From contig NZ_LMEB01000008.1 of the NCBI RefSeq assembly GCF_001425945.1, positions 124,001 to 188,000 on the forward strand: a DNA stretch of 64,000 bases. Reading direction: 5' to 3'. Of this stretch, positions 25,999 through 34,761 are shown in pieces (position 1 is the first letter of the stretch; each line of letters begins with the position of its first letter). The position numbers and the translations under genes are program-made. The notes beneath the pieces were generated by a model. The model saw only the letters and a list, made by a program, of their open reading frames with translations, searched no databases and was not told the DNA's origin. Origin of the DNA: Brevundimonas sp. Root1279. GTDB taxonomy: Bacteria > Pseudomonadota > Alphaproteobacteria > Caulobacterales > Caulobacteraceae.

Positions 25999-26901
25999 AT
26001 GTCGACCGACCGCTCCGTCTTCCTGATCCACGGTCTGTGGGTGACGACCGACTCGTGGGCGGACTTCCGCAGACCGTGGGAGGCCGCAGGCTGGACCGTA
26101 CTGACGCCGACCTGGGGCCCGCTGAAAGGGCGGACGGCGGCCGAACTGAACGCCGCGCCGCCGCCGGAGCTGGGCGGGCTGAGCGTCGGGGCGATCGTCG
26201 ACGGGCTGCAGGCCGACATCGCCGCCCTGCCCTCTCCGCCGCTGCTGGTGGGACACTCGTTCGGCGGCCTGTTCACCCAGATGCTGCTCGACCGCGGCGT
26301 CGGTCGGGCGGGCATCGCGATCAACCCCGCCCCGATCGGCGGCGTCATACCCGGGTGGCTGACCCTGACCGCCGCCCTGCCGCCGATCCTGCGCTGGAAC
26401 GGGTGGAACCGACCCTATGCGATGAGCCGTCGGCGCTGGGCCGAGCGCTTCGCCAATGCGGCGCCGCCGAAGCTGCAGAACGCCTCCTACGACGGCTATG
26501 TCATCCCGGCGCCAGGGCGGGTCTTTTATCAAGCGGCCTTTTGGGCCGGGACACGGATCGATCCGCGGCGCCGAACCCGCCCCCTGCTGATCACCGAAAG
26601 CGACCGCGACCGGCTGGTGACGCCCTATCTGGCGCGCGCGGCGTATCGCCTGCAGCAGAGCTCATCGGCCGCGACCGACTACCTCGCCTTCCCCGGCCGA
26701 TCGCACCTGCTGCTCGCCGAGCCCGGCTGGGAAGAGGTGGCGGCGGCCTGCATCGCCTGGGCCGAGCGTCAGGACACCACGCCTGAACCAACCAGCTCGG
26801 CGACACGCTCGTCGGCCAGACCGAAACCGGACAGCACCTCGACGGGGTCGACGGCGCGGCGGCCGGGCATCGAGGGAGACACGGTCGGGGTCGCCGAATA
26901 G
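25999..26901 (+). CDS. Alpha/beta hydrolase, paralogue with an antisense C-terminal tail
   Basis: 300 residues. It repeats the plan of the preceding hydrolase (LIHGLW, GHSFGG, shared INPAP, MSR.....AERFA, and FPGRSHLL with the catalytic His), so the two arose by tandem duplication. The hydrolase fold ends near residue 257 (AWAERQ). The remaining tail of about 44 residues is rich in Ser, Thr, Arg and Pro and runs into the 3' end of the convergent CoA-transferase gene, overlapping it by 133 bp. The tail has no counterpart in the paralogue and looks like read-through after loss of the ancestral stop codon. Confidence 0.75.
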   Translation: MSTDRSVFLIHGLWVTTDSWADFRRPWEAAGWTVLTPTWGPLKGRTAAELNAAPPPELGGLSVGAIVDGLQADIAALPSPPLLVGHSFGGLFTQMLLDRGVGRAGIAINPAPIGGVIPGWLTLTAALPPILRWNGWNRPYAMSRRRWAERFANAAPPKLQNASYDGYVIPAPGRVFYQAAFWAGTRIDPRRRTRPLLITESDRDRLVTPYLARAAYRLQQSSSAATDYLAFPGRSHLLLAEPGWEEVAAACIAWAERQDTTPEPTSSATRSSARPKPDSTSTGSTARRPGIEGDTVGVAE

Positions 26902-27911
26902 CGCGGCGCCGGGGCGGGCTGGGTCACGCCGCCCGCCTCGACGAACGTCCCGCGGGCGGCGTTGTGCGGATGCGCCGGCGCCTCGTCCATCGACAGCACC
27001 GGGGCGAAACAGGCGTCGCTGTACTCCAGCAGTTCGCACCACTCGGCCCGGGTGCGGGTCAGGAACAGCGCCTCCAGCCTGGTCTTCAAGACAGGCCAGG
27101 CGCGGGGATCCATCTGACTGTCGAAGTCGGGGTCTGTGGCCAGCCCGGCGAGCTCACGCAGGCGGCCGTAGAACTGCGGCTCGATGGCGCCGAGAGCGAC
27201 GTGGCCGCCGTCGGACGTCGCGTAGGTTTCATAGAAGTGGGCGCCGCTGTCGAGGAAGTTGGTCCCCCGCTCGGGCCGCATGCCGCCCATCGCTTTCAGC
27301 CCCCAGAACATGCTCATCAACAGGGCCGAGCCGTCGACCATGGCGCAGTCGACCACCTGCCCCTGCCCGGTCCGCTGCGCATGGAGGATCGCCGCCAACA
27401 TGCCGAAGGCCAGCAGCATGCCGCCGCCTCCAAAATCGGCCACGAGATTGAGCGGCGCGAGCGGCTTCTCCCCTTCCCGGCCGATCGCATCAAGCACCCC
27501 GGCCAGGGCGATGTAGTTGATGTCGTGGCCCGCGACCTGGGCGTATGGCCCCTCCTGCCCCCAGCCGGTCATGCGGCCGTAGACCAGTTTCGGATTGTCG
27601 GCGAGCAGCACGTCCGGCCCGAGGCCGAACCGCTCCATGACGCCGGGCCGATAGCCTTCGATCAGGCCGTCGGCGGTCTTCGCCAGTTCGCGCACGGCCG
27701 CGGCCCCCGCAGGCGACTTCAGGTCGATGGTCAGGGTCGGACGCGAGCGCAGCAGCACGTCCTTCGACGAGTCCGGCAGGCCCGTGCCGCCGCCCGGCCG
27801 CTCGATGCGGATCACCTCGGCCCCGTGGTCGGCCAGCATCATGCCGCAGAACGGGCCCGGCCCGATGCCCGCGATCTCGATGATCCTCAATCCTGCGAGC
27901 GGACCCGCCAT
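26769..27911 (-). CDS. CoA-transferase family III / alpha-methylacyl-CoA racemase-like
   Basis: 380 residues, CaiB/BaiF superfamily: PLAGLRIIEIAGIGPGPFCGMMLADHG at the start (here only partly quoted), RIERPGG, LKSPAG and the racemase-type GHDINYIALAG and NLVADFGGGG, which carry the catalytic His and Asp of alpha-methylacyl-CoA racemase. The expected reaction is epimerisation of 2-methylacyl-CoA thioesters; CoA transfer between acids is the alternative. AGAGGA precedes the start. Its end overlaps the convergent hydrolase by 133 bp. It is 91 bp downstream of the MFS gene on the same strand, so it may be the last member of that unit. Confidence 0.82.
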   Translation of the reverse strand: MAGPLAGLRIIEIAGIGPGPFCGMMLADHGAEVIRIERPGGGTGLPDSSKDVLLRSRPTLTIDLKSPAGAAAVRELAKTADGLIEGYRPGVMERFGLGPDVLLADNPKLVYGRMTGWGQEGPYAQVAGHDINYIALAGVLDAIGREGEKPLAPLNLVADFGGGGMLLAFGMLAAILHAQRTGQGQVVDCAMVDGSALLMSMFWGLKAMGGMRPERGTNFLDSGAHFYETYATSDGGHVALGAIEPQFYGRLRELAGLATDPDFDSQMDPRAWPVLKTRLEALFLTRTRAEWCELLEYSDACFAPVLSMDEAPAHPHNAARGTFVEAGGVTQPAPAPRYSATPTVSPSMPGRRAVDPVEVLSGFGLADERVAELVGSGVVS

Positions 27912-28002
27912 GCGTCGTTCCTCTGCTGGGCGGCCGGCCGAATCCGCGCGCCGCCGCCCAACACCCTCGCACAGGCCTCGTCAAAGGCCAGCGTCGGACG
28001 GC

Positions 28003-29325
28003 TCAGTCGGAGGTGGGTTGCGCCGGGGCGTTGCGCATGGCCAGGACGAAGCCGATCAGCGAGACCAGGCTGGTCACCGCGCCGACAATGGCCAGGGCCG
28101 GGGCCAGGTGCGCCTCACCGCCCAGCGCCTCGCTGCCGAGCGAGACGAGCACCGGCGACAGGCCCAGGCCGATCAGCGAGCCGAGGATCATGAAGGCGCC
28201 GAGGCAGACGCCACGCTCCTCGTTGGGCACCAAGACGGCGATCGAGGTGGCGGTGATCAGGCCGGTGACAGAGCCGGCGGCCAGCAGAGCGAACAGCACG
28301 CCGACAAAGGCGGGAACGCTGGTGACGAGCGGGAACAGGGCCGCCGGGACGCCGATGGCCGAGGCGACGACAGCGCCGATCAGGATGCCGCCGCGCACCG
28401 AACTCTTGTGGCCCCTGTCTGCCGCGAAGCCGCCGATCAGCGGGCCGAGAACGCCCGCCACCAGCAGCAGGCCGCCCACCAGGGCGGTCGCCGAGCCGGT
28501 GCTCTGGCCGAGGTTGCGCTGAAGCACGGGTACGGCCCAGACGCCAGCGGCGGCGTCCGCCATGATGACGCTGATCTGGCCGACGAACAGCGGGGCGAGG
28601 AAGCGACGGCGGGCCCACAGGGCGCGGAGCATGGCCTTCAGGGAGTTGCCGCCGTCCTCGACCTCGTGTCGGGCGGGTTCGCGGATCAACAGCTGCGGGA
28701 CCAGCAGGACGGCGCTGGCGATCCCGAACACCAGGGCCGCTTCGCGCCACGGGGCCAGTTCGACGCCCGGCAAGGCGGCGCCGGCGACGAAGGCGGTGAA
28801 CAGGGCGCCGCCGACGATGAAGGCCAGCGCCGGCCCGAGCGTATTGCCCATGCCGAGGAACAGCATCGCCCTGCCGCGGCTCTGCGGCAGAGACAGGTCG
28901 GCGAGCACCGAAATGGCGACGGGCACGATGCTCATGGAGCCGAGACCGGCCAGCATCCGGGCGGCGAACAGGGTCTCGAACGACTGGGCGAAGGCGGTCC
29001 CGATCATACCGGCCGTCCAGATCAGGCCCAGCACCAGCATCAGGCGCGTGCGCTTGGTGTGATCGGTCAGCCACCCGAGCGGAATGGCGATCAGCGCCAT
29101 CGGCAAGGCCGCGGCGATGCCCTGCACCAGACCGATCTGGTAGTCGCTGAGCCCCAGGTCGGCCTTGGCCGCCTCCTGCAGCGGCGAGAAGCCGAGGCGC
29201 ACGGTTCCGGCCGACATGACCACCAACGCCACCAGCAGCACCGCCCGCCAGGCGGTCCGGCGCAGGGGATCGACGGGAGCGACGGCGGCGGCGTCGTCGA
29301 GGGTGGGAGCAGTCACGATGGCCAT
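28003..29325 (-). CDS. MFS transporter (spinster-like)
   Basis: 440 residues with 12 predicted membrane segments. MFS signatures are GWLTDHTKRTRLMLVLGLIW after TM2 and GGFAADRGHKSS in the second half; a short charged loop separates the halves near residue 225. The TM4-5 stretch RMLAGLGSMSIVPVAISVLADL is typical of bacterial spinster-like carriers. Many of these lie beside TonB receptors and import or export small organic acids or aromatic compounds. GGAGG lies six bases before the ATG. It follows the FAD dehydrogenase by 40 bp and probably moves the substrate or product of this block. Substrate unknown. Confidence 0.82.
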   Translation of the reverse strand: MAIVTAPTLDDAAAVAPVDPLRRTAWRAVLLVALVVMSAGTVRLGFSPLQEAAKADLGLSDYQIGLVQGIAAALPMALIAIPLGWLTDHTKRTRLMLVLGLIWTAGMIGTAFAQSFETLFAARMLAGLGSMSIVPVAISVLADLSLPQSRGRAMLFLGMGNTLGPALAFIVGGALFTAFVAGAALPGVELAPWREAALVFGIASAVLLVPQLLIREPARHEVEDGGNSLKAMLRALWARRRFLAPLFVGQISVIMADAAAGVWAVPVLQRNLGQSTGSATALVGGLLLVAGVLGPLIGGFAADRGHKSSVRGGILIGAVVASAIGVPAALFPLVTSVPAFVGVLFALLAAGSVTGLITATSIAVLVPNEERGVCLGAFMILGSLIGLGLSPVLVSLGSEALGGEAHLAPALAIVGAVTSLVSLIGFVLAMRNAPAQPTSD

Positions 29326-29365
29326 GAGAAGCCTCCGGCGCGCGCGGCGCCTCAGGGGTACGCGG

Positions 29366-30757
29366 TCAGAGCTGGAAGATCTTTCCGGGATTGAACAGGT
29401 CGCGGGGGTCGAGCGCCCGCTTGATGGTGCGCATCATGTCGACGGCCTCGCCCATCTCCTCGACGAGCCAGTCCTGCTTGCCCAGGCCGATGCCGTGCTC
29501 GCCGGTGCAGGTGCCGTCCATGTCCAGCGCCCGGCGGACCAGGCGGCGGTTCAGGGCCTCGGCCTCCTCGGCCTCCTCCGGCTTGTTCGGGTCGATGACG
29601 AAGACGACGTGGAAGTTTCCGTCGCCGACGTGGCCGAGGATCGGGCCGGGGATGCTGGCGCCCTCGAGATCCTTCTTGGTCTCGAGGATGCATTCGGCCA
29701 GGCGGCTGATCGGCACGCAGACGTCGGTCGGCCAGCCCACCGCGCCCTTCCGCAGGCCGACAGCGGCGTAATAGGCCTGGTGCCGCGCCTTCCACAGGCG
29801 GGCGCGCTCCTCGGGCAGGTTCGACCACTGGAACTCGCTGCCGCCGTTGTCGTGGGCCAGGGCCGAAACGGTCTCGACCTGTTCCTGGACGTAACGTTCG
29901 GAGCCGTGGAACTCGAAGAACAGGGTCGTCTTCTCGGGATAGGCGAGGTTCGACCAGGCGTTGACCGCCTTCATCTGGACGTCGTCGAGGATCTCGACGC
30001 GGGCGAGCGGGATGCCCAGCTGGATCGACTGGACGACGGTGTCGACCGCTCCGCCCAGGGTCTCGAAGCTGCACACCGCGGACATGATCGCCTCGGGGAT
30101 GCCGTGCAGGCGCAGGGTCACTTCGGTGATGATGCCGAGGGTGCCCTCCGAGCCGATCATCAGCCGAGTCAGGTCGTAGCCGGCCGCCGACTTGCGGGCC
30201 CGGCGGGCGGTGCGGATGTCACGGCCGTCCGGGGTCACCACGCGCAGGCTCAGGATGGCCTCGCGCATGGTGCCGTAGCGCACGGCGTTGGTGCCCGAGG
30301 CGCGGGTCGCCGCCATCCCCCCGATGGTGGCGTTGGCCCCCGGGTCGATGGGGAAGAACAGGCCGACGTCGCGCAGATACTCATTGAGCTGCTCGCGGCG
30401 CACCCCGGCCTGGACGGTGACGTCGAAGTCCTCGGCGTTGACCTGCAGGATGGCGTCCATCTGCGACAGGTCGACCGAGACCCCCCCGCGCACCGGCGTG
30501 GTGTTGCCCTCGATCGAGGTGCCGGCCCCGTAAGGGATGATCGGCGTGTCGGCGGCGACGCAGGCCTTGACCAGCGCCACCACCTCCTCGGTCGAATGCG
30601 GGAAGACCACGGCGTCCGGCAGCACGGTGTCGAAGTGGGCCTCGCTGGCGCCGTGCTGGCTGCGCATGGCCTCGCCGAAGTGCAGCCGGTCGCCGAAGAG
30701 AGCCCTCAGCTCGGACGTCAGCGCTTCCGAAAGCGGGGATGCGGGGGACGTAGTCAC
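29366..30757 (-). CDS. FAD-linked oxidase, D-lactate/2-hydroxyacid dehydrogenase (GlcD/Dld) type
   Basis: 463 residues. A PCMH-type FAD domain (about 45-225; IIPYGAGTSIEGNTTP, GANATIGGMAATRASGTNAVRYG, IGSEGTLGIITEVTLRLHG) is joined to an oxidase C-terminal domain with GHVGDGNFH and GEHGIG. It would oxidise a D-2-hydroxy acid to the 2-oxo acid, passing electrons to cytochrome c or quinone. The start is GTG 30757 with GGGAG seven bases before it. It begins 22 bp after the TonB receptor, so the imported compound may be, or be degraded to, a D-2-hydroxy acid. Identity as lactate dehydrogenase is not assured. Confidence 0.85.
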   Translation of the reverse strand: MTTSPASPLSEALTSELRALFGDRLHFGEAMRSQHGASEAHFDTVLPDAVVFPHSTEEVVALVKACVAADTPIIPYGAGTSIEGNTTPVRGGVSVDLSQMDAILQVNAEDFDVTVQAGVRREQLNEYLRDVGLFFPIDPGANATIGGMAATRASGTNAVRYGTMREAILSLRVVTPDGRDIRTARRARKSAAGYDLTRLMIGSEGTLGIITEVTLRLHGIPEAIMSAVCSFETLGGAVDTVVQSIQLGIPLARVEILDDVQMKAVNAWSNLAYPEKTTLFFEFHGSERYVQEQVETVSALAHDNGGSEFQWSNLPEERARLWKARHQAYYAAVGLRKGAVGWPTDVCVPISRLAECILETKKDLEGASIPGPILGHVGDGNFHVVFVIDPNKPEEAEEAEALNRRLVRRALDMDGTCTGEHGIGLGKQDWLVEEMGEAVDMMRTIKRALDPRDLFNPGKIFQL

Positions 30758-30779
30758 CGTCAGGCTCCCTTCATCCCGC

Positions 30780-32897
30780 CTAGAAGCTGTAGCCCACGCG
30801 GACGCCCACGCGGCGCCCGTCGCCGATCTGTCCCAGGCTGCCCAGCGCCGGCAGACCGGCGACGGTCAGGACCGAGCTGTCGATGTAGCTTTCATAGTAT
30901 TCCTCATCGAACAGGTTGTTCGAGAAGATCGCCATCTCGAGGTTGTCGATGCGGTAGATGAGCGAGGCGTTGGCCAGGAAGTAGCTGGTCAGCTTCGGCG
31001 AGAAGGTCTCGCTCAGGCTCGAGCCGACCCGGTCGCCCTTGCCGACGACGCCGCCGGTGAAGGTCAGGTCGCCGCGACCCAGCGGCACGACGTAGTCGGT
31101 CTGCAGGTTGAGGGTCCAGTCGGGGTTGAACGGGATGCGGTCGCTGGGCAGCTGGCGGCCGGTGGTCTCGACATAGCGGCTGTCGTCGGTGATGCGCGCG
31201 CGCTGCAGCATGGCGCCGCCGCGGACCGACCAGGCCTCGGTCAGCTGGGCGTCGACCTCGACCTCGACGCCGTAGCTCTCGGCGTCACCGGTGTTCAGGT
31301 TGATGCCGACGATGCCGCCGCCGCCGACCATCGGCGCCAGGCTGTTCTGGCCGATCATGTCACTGTAATCGTTGTAGAAGACTGCGCCCTGGATCGAGAA
31401 GGTGCGGTCCGGGCTGGCCAGTTTCGAGCCCAGTTCGTAGGTCCAGACGGAGTCGCCGTCGAAGATCGGGTTCGGCGCGCCCGGGCCGTTGGTGCCGCCG
31501 CCGCGGAAGCCGCGGGCGATCGAGGCGTAGACCATCCGGTTCTCGTCGAACTTCTTGCGCAGGGCGATGCGGGGCTGGATCTCCTCGGCCTCGTAGGTCG
31601 AGTCGATGGCGCTCTGGAAATCGATCTCCTGGTGGTCGTAACGGAGGCCGACGGTCAGCTCGAGGTCGGGCTGGATGTCCCAGAAGGCGGTGCCGAACAC
31701 GCCGACAATATTGGCGTCCGAGAAGGAGGTCGCGGTCACCTGGGCGCCGCCGAGGAAGACCAGGGTGTTGGTCGAGCTCTGGTCCGAGGTCTGGTTCGAG
31801 GCGAAGACGCCGAACAGGGTGGAGAAGTTGTCGCTCCACTCGCTGTCGAAGCGGATCTCGGCGCTGGTCGTTTCAAGGGTGCCGAAGGTGCTCGACTCGA
31901 TCAGGGGCAGCGGTTGGAAGTCGCCGTCGCTGGAGCCTTCGTTTTCTCGGCGGTCGTAGGAGACCAGGGCGGTCATGTCGGTGGAGCTGCTGATCGGCAG
32001 GTCGACCTTCAGGTTGACGCCGCTGTAGTCGTAGGTCGCCTCGCTGCGCACGTTGGTCTGGGCGTCGCTGCGGTAGTCCGTCGGGCCGGTGGTCAGGGCG
32101 TAGAGCGGCCCGGTGCCTTCGACGGTGTCATAGTAGGCGTTGAGCGTGACCACGGCGTCGGCCGGAGCGATCCAGCGCAGCGAGCCGCGGACGGTGTCCT
32201 GCTGCAGGCGGTTGGCGTCGTCGTAGCCGAGCAGGCTGTTCTCGATGAAGCCGTCACGGCTCTGGGTGCCGGCGGTCAGGCGGCCCTGCAGCACGCCCGG
32301 GATCAGCGGACCGGCCACGGTGGCGCCCACGATGTAGTAGTCGTCCGGCCCGGCGTAGGTGGCGGTGACGCGGCCCTCGACGTCGTCCGACGGCTGTTTG
32401 GTGGTGACGTTGATGGCGCCGCCGAGGGTGTTCTGGCCGAACAGGGTCGACTGCGGCCCGCGCAGGACTTCGATCTGCTCCACCGCCAGGGTCGGGCTGT
32501 TCAGGTAGGAGGTGTTGGCCTGGTAGACGCCGTCCACGAAGATGCCGACGCCCGGCTGGACGTTGTCCAGCAGGGTGATGCCGATGCCGCGGATCGACAG
32601 GAAGCCGCGACCCGCGGCGTCCGAGTTGATGTTCAGGCCGGGGGTGATGGCGGCGACGTCGCGCACCGAGGTCAACTGGCGACGCTCGATGGTTTCCTCG
32701 GTCACGGCGGTGACGGCGACCGGCACGTCCGCCAGACGCTCGGAGCGCTTGCGGGCGGTGACGATGATGTCGTCGACCTGAGCGGCGCCGTCTTCGTCGG
32801 CCGTCTGGGCCGGAGCAGGCGCAGTCTGGGCCGCGGCGGCGCCGGCGGTGAGGGCGAGAGCGGCGACGCTGGTCGCGAGGATGGTGGTCAGACGCAT
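30780..32897 (-). CDS. TonB-dependent receptor
   Basis: 705 residues. A signal peptide to about residue 23 (AAAAQ), then a TonB box VDDIIVTARKR (about 41-51), a plug domain (PGLNINSDAAGRGFLSIRGIG, VEQIEVLRGPQSTLFGQNTLGGAI) and a 22-strand barrel ending in VGYSF with the terminal Phe. It belongs to the shorter FyuA/IroN-like group used for siderophores, aromatics and small glycosides, not to the large Caulobacter type at 5023. The start at 32897 has a G-rich ribosome site. It heads the unit with the FAD dehydrogenase and MFS genes. The palindrome ACCTGTATGAAAGGT lies 69 bp upstream. Confidence 0.9.
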   Translation of the reverse strand: MRLTTILATSVAALALTAGAAAAQTAPAPAQTADEDGAAQVDDIIVTARKRSERLADVPVAVTAVTEETIERRQLTSVRDVAAITPGLNINSDAAGRGFLSIRGIGITLLDNVQPGVGIFVDGVYQANTSYLNSPTLAVEQIEVLRGPQSTLFGQNTLGGAINVTTKQPSDDVEGRVTATYAGPDDYYIVGATVAGPLIPGVLQGRLTAGTQSRDGFIENSLLGYDDANRLQQDTVRGSLRWIAPADAVVTLNAYYDTVEGTGPLYALTTGPTDYRSDAQTNVRSEATYDYSGVNLKVDLPISSSTDMTALVSYDRRENEGSSDGDFQPLPLIESSTFGTLETTSAEIRFDSEWSDNFSTLFGVFASNQTSDQSSTNTLVFLGGAQVTATSFSDANIVGVFGTAFWDIQPDLELTVGLRYDHQEIDFQSAIDSTYEAEEIQPRIALRKKFDENRMVYASIARGFRGGGTNGPGAPNPIFDGDSVWTYELGSKLASPDRTFSIQGAVFYNDYSDMIGQNSLAPMVGGGGIVGINLNTGDAESYGVEVEVDAQLTEAWSVRGGAMLQRARITDDSRYVETTGRQLPSDRIPFNPDWTLNLQTDYVVPLGRGDLTFTGGVVGKGDRVGSSLSETFSPKLTSYFLANASLIYRIDNLEMAIFSNNLFDEEYYESYIDSSVLTVAGLPALGSLGQIGDGRRVGVRVGYSF

Positions 32898-32965
32898 GAT
32901 GTCCCCCCTAGGGATCGCTCCGAAATCGGGTCCGGTAGCTGTTAGGGAAAGCATGCCATCGACCG

Positions 32966-32980
32966 ACCTGTATGAAAGGT
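32966..32980. promoter_or_regulatory. Palindromic operator ACCTGTATGAAAGGT before the TonB receptor
   Basis: 13 of 15 bases match the perfect inverted repeat ACCTGTATTACAGGT at 36349-36363, which precedes the divergent esterase and AraC genes. Location 69 bp before the receptor start suits an operator. The regulator is not identified; GntR at 37381 and AraC at 36461 are the candidates. Confidence 0.6.
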
Positions 32981-33034
32981 CAGTGACTATGCCGAACAGC
33001 ACGGAACGTTGACCGTCGCCGCCGCCGGAACGGC

Positions 33035-33946
33035 TCAAAGCCCCGCCAGCGCAGCCTTTCCGAGGGCGATCGATCCCAGCGGCCCGGCCATGCCGCCCAG
33101 CCCGGGGGCCTGAATGAAGTCTTCCAGCTGGGGCAGGATGCGATCGGCGGTGGCGTAGCCGTTGAGGCTCTCGGCCAGGGCGCGGCGCAGGCGCGGGAAC
33201 AGCCATGCCTGGCCGTCGGCGACGCCGCCGCCGATCAACACTCGCTCCGGCGCGGTGGTCAGGACCAGGTTGTGCAGCATGCCGCCCAGGGCGTGGACGA
33301 CCATGTCCCAGACGGGGTCGTCAGGATCGAGTTCGCCGCCCGGTCGCCCGGCGCGGGCGCCGATCGCCGGCCCCGAGGCCAGGCCCTCGACGCAGTCGCC
33401 GTGGTAGGGGCAGGCGCCGGGCCAGGTGTCGCCCGGCAGGCGTCCGACCCTGAGATGGCCGGCTTCCGAATGCCCCAGCCCCTGCACCGATCGTCCTTCG
33501 ACAATCGAGCCCACGCCGATGCCGGTGCCGACGGTGACGTAGGCGTAGCTGCGCAGACCGCGCGCTGCGCCCCACAGGCCCTCGGCGTAGGCGGCGCCGT
33601 TGACGTCGGTGTCGATCAGGACTGGCACGTCCAGGTCCGCGCCCAACACGTTCAGATCCGCCTCGCTCCAGCCCGGCTTGGGCGTGGCGACGATGCGGCC
33701 GTAGCGCGCCGACTGGCGGTCCAGCTCCAGCGGGCCGAAGCTGCCGATGCCGACCGCCGCGAAGCCAGGCCCTGCGTGCCAGCGCGACAGCACCTTGACC
33801 ACCTCGCCCAGGGCCTCCGCCGGCGTGGTCGTGGGGATGCGCACCGTCTCGCGGATGTCGTCCGGCCCGGTGGCCAGCAGACAGACGATCTTGGTGCCGC
33901 CCAGTTCGACGCCGGCGATCAGCGGATGGTCGTGCGATTCAGTCAT
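33035..33946 (-). CDS. ROK-family sugar kinase (fructokinase-like)
   Basis: 303 residues. ATP-binding GVELGGTKI near residue 13, catalytic-region DTDVNGAAYAEGLWGAA, the ROK signature GHLRVGRLPGD and zinc-binding GACPYHGDCVEGLASGPA, a cluster typical of bacterial Mak-type fructokinases. It phosphorylates a hexose, probably fructose or a related sugar, in the cytoplasm. It is 31 bp after the SDR and on the same strand. A polyol-type dehydrogenase followed by a fructokinase would fit conversion of a polyol or glycoside to a sugar phosphate. No DNA-binding domain is present, so it is a kinase, not a NagC-type repressor. Confidence 0.85.
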   Translation of the reverse strand: MTESHDHPLIAGVELGGTKIVCLLATGPDDIRETVRIPTTTPAEALGEVVKVLSRWHAGPGFAAVGIGSFGPLELDRQSARYGRIVATPKPGWSEADLNVLGADLDVPVLIDTDVNGAAYAEGLWGAARGLRSYAYVTVGTGIGVGSIVEGRSVQGLGHSEAGHLRVGRLPGDTWPGACPYHGDCVEGLASGPAIGARAGRPGGELDPDDPVWDMVVHALGGMLHNLVLTTAPERVLIGGGVADGQAWLFPRLRRALAESLNGYATADRILPQLEDFIQAPGLGGMAGPLGSIALGKAALAGL

Positions 33947-33977
33947 GCCCCACCCTGCCCCGAGCTTGGCCGCAACG

Positions 33978-34751
33978 CTACCAGCAGCTGTAGCCGCCGT
34001 CCGTCAGGACGACGGCCCCGGTCATCAGGCTGGCGGCGTCCGAGGCCAGGAAGGCCACCACCGACGCCACCTCTTCCGGCTCGCCGAGGCGGGCCATCGG
34101 CGTGGAATCGATCCAGCGCTTGAACATCGGCGCCTCGCGGTCGGCGAAGGCGTTCAACGGCGTGGCGATATAGGTCGGGGCCACGGCGTTGACCCGCACG
34201 CCGCGCGCGCCCCATTCGGCGGCCAGCGACTTGGTCAGGTGGTGCACCGCGGCCTTGGAGGCGTTGTAGTGGGCCTGGCCCTGCGGCCGGTTGACGATGA
34301 AGCCGCTCATCGAGCCGACGTTGACGATCGAGCCCGAGCCCTGGGCCAACATGTGGCGGCCGAATTCGCGGGCGCACCAGAAGGTCCCGTTCAGATTGAC
34401 GTCGAGGACGTTGAGCCAGCGCTCGTCCTCCATGTCCTCGGCGTTGATCTCGCTGCGGGCGATGCCGGCGTTGTTGACCAGGATGTCGATACGGCCGTGG
34501 CGGGCGACGACGTCGTCGGCGACCTCGGAGACGCGGGCGGAGTCGGTGACATCCATGACAATGCCTTCAACGTCATAGCCCTTCTCGGCCAGGGCGTCGG
34601 TGGCGGCGTCGATGGCCTCGCGTGAGCGGTCCGCGATGATCACGCGGGCCCCGGCCTCGGCCATCGCCTCGACGCAGCACAGGCCGATGCCGCTGGCCCC
34701 GCCGGTCACGAGTGCGACGCGGCCGGTCAGTTTCAAACGCTCGAGATACAA
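33978..34751 (-). CDS. SDR oxidoreductase, polyol dehydrogenase-like
   Basis: 257 residues. TGGASGIGLCCVEA nucleotide loop, NNAGIARSEI, catalytic Ser in VGSMSG and YNASK, and a C-terminal MTGAVVLTDGGYSCW. The final Cys-Trp pair is shared with galactitol, sorbitol and arabitol dehydrogenases of the SDR family. It would interconvert a polyol and a ketose with NAD+. The start appears to be TTG at 34751, preceded by GAAGGAAG; no ATG lies close to the nucleotide loop. It begins 10 bp after the carboxylesterase stop and precedes the ROK kinase, so the three form one transcript. Confidence 0.8.
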   Translation of the reverse strand: MYLERLKLTGRVALVTGGASGIGLCCVEAMAEAGARVIIADRSREAIDAATDALAEKGYDVEGIVMDVTDSARVSEVADDVVARHGRIDILVNNAGIARSEINAEDMEDERWLNVLDVNLNGTFWCAREFGRHMLAQGSGSIVNVGSMSGFIVNRPQGQAHYNASKAAVHHLTKSLAAEWGARGVRVNAVAPTYIATPLNAFADREAPMFKRWIDSTPMARLGEPEEVASVVAFLASDAASLMTGAVVLTDGGYSCW

Positions 34752-34761
34752 GGGACTTCCT

